Below, piece after piece: positions 25,505 through 34,368 of a stretch of DNA of 64,000 bases. Under the pieces are notes generated by a model. The model was not told the DNA's origin, ran no database searches, and worked only from the letters and a program-made list of their open reading frames with translations. Within the stretch, counting starts at the first letter, position 1; each line of letters starts with the position of its first letter. Where the stretch lies: the NCBI RefSeq assembly GCF_013177735.1, contig NZ_WOEZ01000194.1:1-64000 (forward strand), given 5' to 3'. The DNA is from Paraburkholderia elongata. Lineage in GTDB: Bacteria; Pseudomonadota; Gammaproteobacteria; Burkholderiales; Burkholderiaceae. Position numbers and translations under genes: made by a program.

Positions 25505-28471
25505 TTACAGCGTACGCGCGACTTCGGTAATCTCGAAGACTTCGAACTGATCGCCTTCGACGATATCGTTGAAGTTCTTGATCGACATACCGCACTCGAA
25601 GCCCTGACGGACTTCCTTCACGTCGTCCTTGAAACGCTTGAGCGAATCGAGCTCGCCCGTGAAGATGACGACGTTGTTGCGCAGCACGCGCACCGACGAG
25701 GAGCGCTTGACGAAACCGTCCGTGACCATACAGCCGGCCACCGCGCCGATCTTCGGTACCTTGAAGACCTGACGCACTTCGACCGTACCCGTCACGATTT
25801 CGCGCTTCTCCGGTGCCAGCATGCCCGACATCGCAGCCTTCACTTCATCTACTGCGTCATAGATGATGTTGTAGTAGCGAATATCGACGCCGTTGCTTTC
25901 CGCCAGCTTGCGTGCCTGGGCATCCGCACGGGTGTTGAAGCCGATGATGACCGCCTTCGAAGCCGTAGCCAGGTTGACGTCCGACTCGCTGATGCCGCCG
26001 ACGGCGCCGTGCACGATCTGCACGCGGACTTCGTCGGTCGACAGCTTGAGCAGCGACTGCACCAAAGCTTCCTGCGAACCTTGCACGTCGGCCTTGACGA
26101 TGAGCGGCATGTACGCCACTTCGCCTTCGCCCATCTGTTCCAGCATGTTCTCGAGCTTCGCGGCCTGTTGCTTGGCCAGCTTGACGTCGCGGAACTTGCC
26201 TTGACGGAACAGCGCGACTTCACGTGCCTTGCGGTCGTCCGGCATGACGATCATTTCTTCGCCTGCTTGCGGCACTTCCGACAGGCCTTGAATCTCAACC
26301 GGGATCGACGGGCCTGCCGACTTGGTCGGCTTGCCGGTTTCGTCGAGCATGGCTCGCACGCGACCGTAAGCGCTGCCTGCCAGCACCACGTCGCCACGGT
26401 TCAGCGTACCCGACTGGACCAGGATCGTTGCGACCGGACCCTTACCCTTATCGAGCTTCGCTTCGATGACCAGACCCTTGGCGGGCGCTTCGATCGGTGC
26501 CTTCAGTTCCAGCACTTCGGCTTGCAGCAGCACGTTTTCGAGCAGGTCGTCGATGCCCGCGCCGGTTTTAGCCGACACCGACACGAACGGCGAATCGCCA
26601 CCGTATTCTTCCGGCACGACGCCTTCCGCGACGAGTTCCTGCTTCACGCGCTCCGGATTCGCATCCGGCTTGTCGATCTTGTTGATCGCGACGACGAGCG
26701 GCACGCCGCCTGCCTTCGCGTGGGCAATGGCTTCCTTCGTTTGCGGCATCACGCCGTCGTCGGCTGCAACCACCAGAATCACGATGTCGGTTGCCTTCGC
26801 ACCGCGAGCACGCATGGCCGTAAATGCTTCGTGGCCCGGCGTATCGAGGAACGTGATGACGCCGCGCGGCGTTTCGACGTGATATGCGCCGATGTGCTGC
26901 GTAATCCCGCCCGCTTCGCCCGCTGCAACCTTGGCGCGGCGGATGTAGTCGAGCAGCGAGGTCTTGCCGTGGTCGACGTGGCCCATGACCGTGACGACCG
27001 GCGGACGCGGCAGTGCTTCTGCGTCCGTGATCTCGCCTTCGACCAGCATCGCTTCCGGATCGTCCAGCTTGGCCGCAACCGCGTGGTGGCCCAGTTCCTC
27101 GACGATGATCATCGCCGTTTCCTGGTCCAGCATCTGGTTGATCGTGACCATCTGGCCGAGCTTCATCATCGACTTGATGACTTCCGAGGCCTTCACCGCC
27201 ATCTTGTGCGCCAGATCGGCGACCGTAATGGTTTCCGGCACGTGCACTTCACGCACGATCGGTTCGGTCGGCGCCTGGAACGTGGTGTTCTGATCCTGAT
27301 GCTTGCCGCGACCCTTAGGGCCACCGCGCCAGCCGCGATCGACACCGCCGCTCGTATCGCCGCGCGTCTTGATGCCGCGGCGCTTCGCTGCGTCGTCCTG
27401 CCAGCCGCCCTTGCCACCGCCCGGCTTCTTCTTGTCGCCAGCCGACGGCGTGGTCGTTGCAGCCGGAGCCGCAGCAGCCGGCTTCTTGGCTGCCGGACGT
27501 GCCGGTGCTTCGCCTGCCGGACGCGCCGGCTTGTGCAGCGTGCCCTTGGCTTCCACAGCCTTGACCGGCTCAGCGGGCTTCGGTGCCGGTTCCGGCGCCT
27601 TGACCTGCGCCTTGCGCGGCGTGTTCATCATTTCGCGAATCGCACGCGCTTCGGCTTCTGCCGCGGCACGGCGCTTGCTGATTTCTTCCTGCTCGGCGCG
27701 CGTTTTCTCGGCGGCCTGACGCGCTGCGTCTTCCGCTTTCTTCGCCGCTTCGCGTTGAGCGGCACGTTCTGCCGCAGCGCGCTCGTCTTCCTGCTCGCTT
27801 TCCTTGGCAACCCCCGGTTCCGCAGCCTTGGCCGCGACCGGTTCAGCCTTCGCAGCCGCCGGCTGGGCAGCCTTCGCCGGCTTCGCAGCTTGAGCCTGCT
27901 CGCGAGCAGCCGCTTCGGCCGCAGCCGCCGCGCGCTTCTTCGCCGCTTCTTCTTCCGCACGACGGCGCTCGGCTTCAGCAGCCTGCTCGCGCGCCTGACG
28001 TTCGGCTTCTTCGCGTTCGAGCTGCTCCTGACGCGCCTTCAACTCCTGAGCCTGCTTTTCGAGCAGCTCGGCTTCGTGACGAGCTTCCTCTTCACGACGC
28101 TGGAGTTCGAGATCGTCGACGTCGACCTCGGCCACATGATTCGATGCATCGCCGCCTTCAGCGGCGGATTCGTCGCGGCGGACGAAAGTGCGCTTCTTAC
28201 GCACCTCGACCTGAATGGTGCGAGCTTTGCCCGTCGCGTCGGATTGCTTGATCTCCGACGTATGCCGTTTCGTCAGCGTGATCTTGCGCTTGTCCGCATC
28301 AGTCGAGCCGTGAGACTTGCGCAAGTGGTCGAGCAGACGCGCCTTGTCCGTTTCGGACAAGCTGTCGTCTTCGCTCGCTTTAGTGACGCCTGCTGCCTGA
28401 AGCTGCTCAAGGAGCACGCCTGCAGGCATTTTCAGTTCCGCGGCAAATTGGGCTACGTTGTTACTCGCCAT
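25505..28471 (-). CDS. infB: Translation initiation factor IF-2
   Basis: 988 residues. N-terminal IF2_N domain (MASNNVAQFAAELKMPAGVLLEQL), then a very long charged Ala/Glu/Arg/Lys/Pro region to about residue 400 as in other Burkholderiaceae, a second IF2_N domain, the G domain near 490 (VTVMGHVDHGKTSLL, DTPGHEAF, NKIDKP) and domains II-IV ending with KNFNDIVEGDQFEVFE. IF-2 brings fMet-tRNA to the 30S subunit and promotes subunit joining. It is 94 bases downstream of nusA. An inner start giving a shorter isoform is possible, as in E. coli, but not decided here. Confidence 0.97.
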   Translation of the reverse strand: MASNNVAQFAAELKMPAGVLLEQLQAAGVTKASEDDSLSETDKARLLDHLRKSHGSTDADKRKITLTKRHTSEIKQSDATGKARTIQVEVRKKRTFVRRDESAAEGGDASNHVAEVDVDDLELQRREEEARHEAELLEKQAQELKARQEQLEREEAERQAREQAAEAERRRAEEEAAKKRAAAAAEAAAREQAQAAKPAKAAQPAAAKAEPVAAKAAEPGVAKESEQEDERAAAERAAQREAAKKAEDAARQAAEKTRAEQEEISKRRAAAEAEARAIREMMNTPRKAQVKAPEPAPKPAEPVKAVEAKGTLHKPARPAGEAPARPAAKKPAAAAPAATTTPSAGDKKKPGGGKGGWQDDAAKRRGIKTRGDTSGGVDRGWRGGPKGRGKHQDQNTTFQAPTEPIVREVHVPETITVADLAHKMAVKASEVIKSMMKLGQMVTINQMLDQETAMIIVEELGHHAVAAKLDDPEAMLVEGEITDAEALPRPPVVTVMGHVDHGKTSLLDYIRRAKVAAGEAGGITQHIGAYHVETPRGVITFLDTPGHEAFTAMRARGAKATDIVILVVAADDGVMPQTKEAIAHAKAGGVPLVVAINKIDKPDANPERVKQELVAEGVVPEEYGGDSPFVSVSAKTGAGIDDLLENVLLQAEVLELKAPIEAPAKGLVIEAKLDKGKGPVATILVQSGTLNRGDVVLAGSAYGRVRAMLDETGKPTKSAGPSIPVEIQGLSEVPQAGEEMIVMPDDRKAREVALFRQGKFRDVKLAKQQAAKLENMLEQMGEGEVAYMPLIVKADVQGSQEALVQSLLKLSTDEVRVQIVHGAVGGISESDVNLATASKAVIIGFNTRADAQARKLAESNGVDIRYYNIIYDAVDEVKAAMSGMLAPEKREIVTGTVEVRQVFKVPKIGAVAGCMVTDGFVKRSSSVRVLRNNVVIFTGELDSLKRFKDDVKEVRQGFECGMSIKNFNDIVEGDQFEVFEITEVARTL

Positions 28472-28565
28472 TCATTCCTCTTAATGCAAGGACCGATTCC
28501 TTGCGGTTAGCATCTTGTCATGCGGCCTAACGGCCGCGTTCAATTTAGTGCGCCATGGTCATTTC

Positions 28566-30041
28566 TCACTGGAACCAATGTTCACGTGCTTTCATGATCA
28601 ACGCCTTAGCGGCATCCTCTTCCATTCCGGTCATCTCGACCAGTTCATCCACAGCCAGTTCGGCGAGTTCGTCGCGCGTCTGGATCTGGTGTTCGGCAAG
28701 CTTGGCGAGCAGGTCGGCATCCATGCCGTCCAGGCTCTTCAGGTCGAGTGCAACATTTTCGACCTTTTCTTCATTCGCGATCGCCAACGTCAACAGCGCG
28801 TCGCGCGAGCGATTACGCAGTTCGTGAACGGTGTCTTCGTCGAATGCTTCGATTTCGAGCATCTCGTTGAGCGGCACATAGGCGATCTCTTCGAGGCTCG
28901 TAAAGCCTTCGTCGATCAGGATGTCGGCCACTTCTTCGTCGACATCGAGACGCGCCATGAACAGGTCACGCAGTACGCCGCGCTCCTGATTCTGCTTTTG
29001 CGCAGATTCGTCCGGCGTCATGATGTTGATCTGCCAGCCGGTGAGTTCGCTGGCAAGACGCACGTTCTGGCCGCTTCGGCCGATCGCGACCGCCAGTTCG
29101 TTTTCGTCTACGACGACGTCCATCGAATGCTTTTCTTCATCGACGACGATCGACTGGACGGCTGCCGGCGCGAGCGCGCCGATCACAAACTGTGCGGGAT
29201 CTTCCGACCATAGCACGATGTCGACGTTTTCGCCACCGAGCTCGTTACGCACGGCCTGTACACGCGAACCGCGGATACCGACGCAAGTGCCGATCGGATC
29301 GATGCGCTTGTCGTAAGCGACCACGCCGATCTTGGCGCGCACGCCCGGATCGCGGGCTGCCGCCTTGATTTCCAGCAGACCCTGTTCGATTTCCGGCACT
29401 TCCATTTCGAACAGCTTCATCAGGAATTCGGGCGCCGTACGCGACAGCTCGATCTGCGGACCGCGAGCGGTGCGATCGACCTTCGCAATGTAGGCGCGCA
29501 CGCGGTCACCCACGCGCAGGTTTTCCTTCGGAATCAGCTGGTCGCGGCGCAGCAGCGCTTCGACACGGCCGGTTTCGACGATGAAGTTGCCCTTATCCAG
29601 GCGCTTCACCGAGCCGGTCATGATGTGCTCGCCGCGCTCGAGGAAGTCGTTCAGGATCTGCTCGCGTTCCGCGTCGCGCACCTTCTGCAGGATCACCTGC
29701 TTGGCGGCTTGCGCGCCGATACGGCCGAATTCGATCGACGGCACCGGTTCTTCGATGTATTCGTCGAGCTGGATTTCCGGCTTCTGTTCGCGTGCTTCGA
29801 ACAGCAGAATTTCCTGATCCGGCTCTTGCAGGCCAGCTTCGTCCGGCACCACCTTCCAGCGGCGAAACGTTTCGTGCTCGCCGCTTTCACGGTCGATCTG
29901 GACGCGGATGTCCGCGTCTTCTTCGAAGAGTTTCTTGGAGGCCGAAGCGAGGGCCGCCTCGAGCGCGGCAAATACCACGTCTTTATCGACGTTCTTCTCG
30001 CGTGCCAGCGCATCCACCAGCATCAACACTTCGCGACTCAT
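28566..30041 (-). CDS. nusA: Transcription termination/antitermination factor NusA
   Basis: 491 residues. N-terminal RNA polymerase-binding domain (VLMLVDALAREKNVDKDVVFAALE), S1 domain (about 135-200), two KH domains (RDPGVRAKIGVVAYD, DPIGTCVGIRGSRVQAV, AIGRSGQNVRLASELTGW) and two C-terminal acidic repeats, each starting with a LxxLxxxG-like pattern. The double C-terminal repeats are the proteobacterial form used for binding of the polymerase alpha subunit and lambda N-like factors. Its ATG overlaps the rimP stop as ATGA (30038-30041). Confidence 0.97.
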   Translation of the reverse strand: MSREVLMLVDALAREKNVDKDVVFAALEAALASASKKLFEEDADIRVQIDRESGEHETFRRWKVVPDEAGLQEPDQEILLFEAREQKPEIQLDEYIEEPVPSIEFGRIGAQAAKQVILQKVRDAEREQILNDFLERGEHIMTGSVKRLDKGNFIVETGRVEALLRRDQLIPKENLRVGDRVRAYIAKVDRTARGPQIELSRTAPEFLMKLFEMEVPEIEQGLLEIKAAARDPGVRAKIGVVAYDKRIDPIGTCVGIRGSRVQAVRNELGGENVDIVLWSEDPAQFVIGALAPAAVQSIVVDEEKHSMDVVVDENELAVAIGRSGQNVRLASELTGWQINIMTPDESAQKQNQERGVLRDLFMARLDVDEEVADILIDEGFTSLEEIAYVPLNEMLEIEAFDEDTVHELRNRSRDALLTLAIANEEKVENVALDLKSLDGMDADLLAKLAEHQIQTRDELAELAVDELVEMTGMEEDAAKALIMKAREHWFQ

Positions 30042-30496
30042 TGTTTGCGGCTCCTAAAGTCAACTTTCGGAACGAGGCGTGCCTTATCGATATCCGCGAC
30101 GGTGAAATCGAGCATCGCGGCGCCTTCCTTCCCTTCAAATTCCAGTCCGATCGTCTCGCCTTGCGGAGCATGCAGAATGCCCCGGTACGATTTCCGTCCG
30201 TCCAATGGCTTTTTCAATGTGATTACCACTTCGCTGCCTGCGAAGCGTTCGAAATCCGCCAGTTTTTTCAGCGGGCGGTCGAGACCCGGCGACGACACTT
30301 CAAGCCGCTCGTAATCGATATTTTCGACCGTCAGAACGTGCTGGAGCTGACGCGTGACTTTCTCGCAGTCTTCGATCGCGATGCCGGCCGGCTGGTCGAT
30401 ATAAATACACAACATGCCGCGCCCAGTGCGCTCGAGATCGACGAGCTCGTAGCCGAGTCCCACGACCGTGGTTTCAATCAGTTCCGTCAGTTGCAC
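30038..30496 (-). CDS. rimP: Ribosome maturation factor RimP
   Basis: 152 residues from a GTG at 30496 (VQLTELIETTVVGLGYELVDLE), which has a GAGGG site and matches the conserved N-terminus. The open frame runs up to an ATG at 30625, but that extension is not family-like and starts next to the rluB terminator. RimP has an N-terminal alpha/beta domain and a C-terminal SH3-like domain (PLDGRKSYRGILHAPQGETIGLEFEG); it acts in 30S assembly. First gene of rimP-nusA-infB-rbfA-truB; coupled to nusA by a 4-base overlap. Confidence 0.93.
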   Translation of the reverse strand: MQLTELIETTVVGLGYELVDLERTGRGMLCIYIDQPAGIAIEDCEKVTRQLQHVLTVENIDYERLEVSSPGLDRPLKKLADFERFAGSEVVITLKKPLDGRKSYRGILHAPQGETIGLEFEGKEGAAMLDFTVADIDKARLVPKVDFRSRKQ

Positions 30497-31029
30497 AGTG
30501 CCCTCTAAGATGTTCGCGCGGCGAGACCTGCCGGGTTTGTCTGCAAACACCAATGCGGGCCGCGCGCCAAGCCGGCGCACGTTCGTGCTACCCGAGATGC
30601 CGAACCACTGAGAACTGAGCGGCAAAAAAAAATGGGCTAAACGCCCATCATCTTATTACCGGTGGTCGCACCTGAGCCGCACATGAAAAGCCGCACGCCC
30701 AGCGACTTCGCGATTGTAGCCATTTTTCGGGACAAACGCAAACCGCAGAACGCCGCACGAAGCGCATTTCCGCTTGATTTCATGGGAATCTTTCAACGAT
30801 ATAGCGACGCTCCGGGCCTTTTGCAAGGCGACTTGCGCCGCCTCAGGCCGGCGCCGGACAAGCAGGGCCAACAAACTCTGCCCCTACTTATGCGCACGCC
30901 GTGGTTTTATGCGTTATATGAAACCCGCGATGAAACCCACGGCGCTCGTCGATCGATTCTGACGGTGGCGAAGCGTAAATCGTTGAGGAACGATCAACGG
31001 CCGACCGTCATGCTTAATTCACTTGGTGC
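30497..31029. other. Intergenic region between rluB and rimP
   Basis: Over 500 bases with the rluB-side terminator at 30624 and, between it and rimP, the presumed promoter of the rimP-nusA-infB operon; no clear -35/-10 pair could be chosen. From 30656 to 31029 I see no gene: a plus-strand frame of 123 codons exists but has no ribosome site or family resemblance. Confidence 0.5.
30624..30648 (-). terminator. Rho-independent terminator of the scpB-rluB unit
   Basis: On the minus strand ATGGGC-GTTTA-GCCCAT is followed by a run of about nine T. It separates the rluB transcript from the rimP operon, although nearly 400 bases lie between the rluB stop and this site. Confidence 0.75.
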
Positions 31030-32979
31030 TTAGCGGCCACGCGTGCGACTGCGCGGCGCGCCGCCGCCACGATTGGCGCCGCCCGCGTTGGGGTTGCCGC
31101 CACCGGCGCGGTTGGCATTACCGCCACGATTGCCGCCCGGCCCGCGGCTGCCACCGCCGCTGCCCGGATTGCCGCCGGGGCCGCCGGCACGCTTACCGCC
31201 GCCCGCCGCCGCACGGTTGCCATTGCCCGACGGCGCGCGATTGCCGTCGACGTCACGGCCGCCACGCGGGCCAGACGCAGCGCCGCCGCCCATCGGGCCG
31301 CTGAAGCCGCCGGCGCTGCGGCCAGCGCCGCGATTGCCGTAGCCACCACCACCTCCACCACCAAAACCACCACCCGCACCGCCGCCGAAGCCTCCACCCG
31401 CCGCACCACGACGGCCTTGACCGCGCGGCTGCTGCTGATCGAAACGGCCATGCGACATCAGCACCGGTTCGCGGCTAATGAAGCCCATCGACGTCTGCAT
31501 CGGGTCCGGCTGCTTACGCTCCGGCGCCTCTCTGCGGCCGCCCTTTTCTTCCGTCGGCGCCTTCAGGCCGACCGACGCCATCAGCGCGCGCACCTGATTA
31601 TCTTCGAGTTCTTCCCAACGACCGCGCTTCAGGCCCTTCGGCAGCGAAATCGGGCCGTGACGCGTGCGGATCAGGCGGCTGACCATCAGGCCGGCCGCTT
31701 CGAACATGCGGCGCACTTCACGGTTACGCCCTTCGGCGAGCGCGACGTGATACCAATGATTGGTGCCCTCGCCGCCGCCATCGCGGATGCGCAGGAAATT
31801 CGCCGGGCCGTCTTCCAGCTCGACGCCGTGCAACAGCTTCTGACGCATGCCTTCCGCCAGTTCGCCGACCACGCGCACCGCATATTCACGCTCGACGCTG
31901 TAACGCGGATGCATGAAACGGTTTGCCAGATCGCCCGAGGTGGTCAGCATCAGCAGACCTTCGGTGTTGAAGTCGAGGCGGCCGACCGCGAGCCACTTGG
32001 CAGTCTTCATGGGCGGCAGCTTGTCGAACACCGACGGGCGGCCTTCCGGATCGGCGTGGCTGACGATTTCGCCGGTCGGTTTGTGATACAGCAGCACGCG
32101 CGGCGGCTTGTTGGCCAGCTTGCGCTTGACCGGCTTGCCGTTGATGCGGACCTGGTCGGTCGGCATGATGCGTTGGCCGATGTGAGCCGGCTCACCGTTC
32201 ACCGACACGCGGCCGGCAACGATCAATTCTTCCATGTCGCGGCGCGAGCCCATGCCGGCTTCGGCCAGCACTTTGTGCAGCTTCGGCGCGTCGTCGTCCG
32301 CGGCGAGAACTCGTTTGGGCGCGGCCGGCTTGCCACGGCGCAGCATCGGGGCACGCACGCCGCCGGTAGCGCTGTTGTCCGCATCGAATGCCGGCGAGGT
32401 GACGTACGAGAACAGGTCGTCCGGGCTCGCTTCGGTTGCGGCTGCCACCGGTGCTTCGCCGCCACGGCGATTCTGACGCTGACCGGCTTCGCGCGGCTGA
32501 CGCCCACGAGGTCCGCCTTCGCGGGGTCCGCCTTCGCGCTGCCCTTCACGTTGACCTTCGCGAGGTCCGCCTTCGCGGGGGCCGCCCTCGCGGGGCGCAC
32601 CCTCACGTTGACCGCCCTCGCGCTTCGCGCCGCCGGCATTGCGGCGCGGGCCTTGGCCCTTGGCGCCTGCATCTTTGCGCGGCATGCGCACCTGCGCGAC
32701 CACCTCGCCGTCCGGCGGCGTTTCGGTGACGACCGGCGCGCCTTGCGCGGGCGCGCCTTCGGCGCCCTTCGTCTTCGCGCCGGCGCGGCGCCGCGCGATC
32801 AGGCTGCGCGGTCCTCGACGCAGGCCGCGGCGCGGACGGTCTTCGCCGTCTGCTTCCGTGGTCTGCGCCGGGCGCTCGCCCTCGCCGGCCGACGCTTGCG
32901 TGGTGCGCGTTTCGTCGGCGCGTGCCGGCGGCACGGCGCGCTCGGATTCGGACGAATCGGTGTCGTGGGTATGTGTCAA
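31030..32979 (-). CDS. rluB: 23S rRNA pseudouridine(2605) synthase RluB with long disordered tails
   Basis: 649 residues, far longer than the roughly 290 of E. coli RluB. The core is ordinary: S4 domain near 231-290 (LHKVLAEAGMGSRRDMEELI) and the RsuA-type catalytic domain with Asp in VGRLDFNTEGLL, then RLIRTRHGPISLPKGLKRG. The first 230 residues are disordered, with tandem EGGPR/EGQR repeats (about 120-160); the last 170 are Gly-rich with RGG and GGGFGGG runs. Long basic or Gly-rich tails are common for this enzyme in Burkholderiaceae and probably bind RNA, which is inference. It follows scpB by 65 bases. Confidence 0.93.
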   Translation of the reverse strand: MTHTHDTDSSESERAVPPARADETRTTQASAGEGERPAQTTEADGEDRPRRGLRRGPRSLIARRRAGAKTKGAEGAPAQGAPVVTETPPDGEVVAQVRMPRKDAGAKGQGPRRNAGGAKREGGQREGAPREGGPREGGPREGQREGQREGGPREGGPRGRQPREAGQRQNRRGGEAPVAAATEASPDDLFSYVTSPAFDADNSATGGVRAPMLRRGKPAAPKRVLAADDDAPKLHKVLAEAGMGSRRDMEELIVAGRVSVNGEPAHIGQRIMPTDQVRINGKPVKRKLANKPPRVLLYHKPTGEIVSHADPEGRPSVFDKLPPMKTAKWLAVGRLDFNTEGLLMLTTSGDLANRFMHPRYSVEREYAVRVVGELAEGMRQKLLHGVELEDGPANFLRIRDGGGEGTNHWYHVALAEGRNREVRRMFEAAGLMVSRLIRTRHGPISLPKGLKRGRWEELEDNQVRALMASVGLKAPTEEKGGRREAPERKQPDPMQTSMGFISREPVLMSHGRFDQQQPRGQGRRGAAGGGFGGGAGGGFGGGGGGGYGNRGAGRSAGGFSGPMGGGAASGPRGGRDVDGNRAPSGNGNRAAAGGGKRAGGPGGNPGSGGGSRGPGGNRGGNANRAGGGNPNAGGANRGGGAPRSRTRGR

Positions 32980-33043
32980 AACAACCTCAAAATGTCAGGT
33001 CGCGCACGCCCATTGCGGGCGTGGCAAAAAAAGTTCGGTTACG

Positions 33044-34006
33044 TCAGGCGCTGCGCGACTCGGGTTCGTCGTCGGTCAGAATGCCTGCGTCCTGCGCGGC
33101 ATCGCGGCGATCCTCTGGATCGCCGTGCGCCGCCGTGGTCGGGTTCGGCTCGGCGGCGTGCTCCGTATCGCGGAGTACGCCCGAGTCGTGCGCGGGTATT
33201 GCCGGATCGGCCTGGGAGACCGGATCGTGATTCAGATTCAGTGCGGGCTCGGCAGCGCCGGCCTGCGGTTCAACGTTTGCCGCTTCGGCATATTCCTGCG
33301 CGGCTGGGGCTGCAGCAGCATCCTGATGCGACTCGGGTGCCGGCGCGACATTCGCCTCGCCTGCGGCGGAGTCCACCTGCTCCTCGGGCGCCCCCGCTTC
33401 CGTGCCCATTTCGCCGGAAGCCAATGCCTGCGCAGCCTCGACCTCGGAAAATTCGATCGCATGCTGACCGAGCAGATCCGCGTTCAGCTGCGCCGACGGA
33501 TCGGCGAGCGGCGGCAATTCGTCGAGCGCCTTCAAACCAAGGTCGTCGAGAAATTGCCGTGTGGTCGCGTACAGCGCCGGACGGCCTGGCACATCACGAT
33601 GGCCGATCACTTCGATCCAGCCGCGATCCTCGAGCTGCTTGACGACCTGCGTATTCACCGTGACGCCGCGAATCTCTTCGATATCGCCGCGCGTGACCGG
33701 TTGCCTGTACGCAATGATCGCGAGCGTCTCGAGCACCGCGCGCGAATATTTCGGCGGCTTCTCGGGATGCAAACGATCCAGGTACGAACGCATCGCGGGC
33801 TTGCTTTGAAATCGCCAGCCCGACGCCAGCCCGACCAGCTCCACACCGCGCCCAGACCAATCCTGCTTGAGGTCTTCGAGCAAATTCCGAACAGTGTCTG
33901 CCGACACGCCGTCGGCAAAGAGCTTGCGCAAATCGCCGAGCTTTAACGGCTCCTGCGCGCAGATCAAGGCAGTCTCGAGGACGATCTTCGCCTCTTGGGT
34001 ATTCAT
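33044..34006 (-). CDS. scpB: Segregation and condensation protein ScpB
   Basis: 320 residues. Two winged-helix domains form residues 1-185: QEAKIVLETALICAQEPLKLGDLRKLF opens the first and SRAVLETLAIIAYRQPVTRGDIEEIRG is the ScpB signature of the second; HRDVPGRPALYATTRQFLDDLGL closes the family domain. The last 135 residues are an acidic Ala/Pro/Glu-rich tail without recognisable fold, as is common in Burkholderia ScpB. ScpB binds ScpA and the SMC kleisin bridge in chromosome condensation. scpA is not in this window. Promoter candidate at 34198; rluB follows, a widespread gene pair. Confidence 0.94.
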   Translation of the reverse strand: MNTQEAKIVLETALICAQEPLKLGDLRKLFADGVSADTVRNLLEDLKQDWSGRGVELVGLASGWRFQSKPAMRSYLDRLHPEKPPKYSRAVLETLAIIAYRQPVTRGDIEEIRGVTVNTQVVKQLEDRGWIEVIGHRDVPGRPALYATTRQFLDDLGLKALDELPPLADPSAQLNADLLGQHAIEFSEVEAAQALASGEMGTEAGAPEEQVDSAAGEANVAPAPESHQDAAAAPAAQEYAEAANVEPQAGAAEPALNLNHDPVSQADPAIPAHDSGVLRDTEHAAEPNPTTAAHGDPEDRRDAAQDAGILTDDEPESRSA

Positions 34007-34368
34007 GCAGCTAGGTCAGACCCTGTGGTCAAAGAACCGGATCAAACAGACGATGTGGAACTGAAGACGCGCTCGCCCGATTCTGATCGGTCATATTGAT
34101 GGGAGCACGCACCGGGGGGAGGCGAAACAGGCAATCGAGCCAAACCCAGCCGGACGGAGCAGCGATATTCCTGAAAGGAATCGCGTGACTGAGCGCCATA
34201 TTACGCAAAAACAATCGGTGCGTAAAGACGAAATCCCCGACGCATTTTTCAGCTATGCCTCAACGCGCCCGCTTAAAAGGAAAAGCTGGCGGAAATGAAC
34301 AGGAATCGGACCCGAATAGGCCCGAAATCGGTCCTTAAGCCGAGGCGCGTGCCGCATTCCACCACGGC
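34007..34368. other. Intergenic region between aminotransferase gene and scpB
   Basis: About 360 bases. It holds the scpB promoter candidate at 34198-34226 and a small hairpin TTCCTGAAAGGAA near 34169. No gene is seen, and no convincing terminator for the aminotransferase gene was found. Confidence 0.5.
34198..34226 (-). promoter_or_regulatory. Sigma-70 promoter ahead of scpB
   Basis: On the minus strand TTTACG and TAATAT are separated by exactly 17 bases, within an AT-rich patch. Transcription would start near 34191 and leave a leader of about 185 bases before the scpB ATG. Confidence 0.55.

Noticed and set aside
25379..28510. 1043-codon plus-strand open frame opposite infB
   Set aside because: Composition follows from codon bias of IF-2 read backwards; no recognisable domain or ribosome site.
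30497..30625. N-terminal extension of RimP to the ATG at 30625
   Set aside because: The extension is not seen in the family and the GTG at 30496 has both a ribosome site and the conserved N-terminus.
30662..31033. 123-codon plus-strand frame between rimP and rluB
   Set aside because: No ribosome site, antisense to a terminator region, composition not protein-like.
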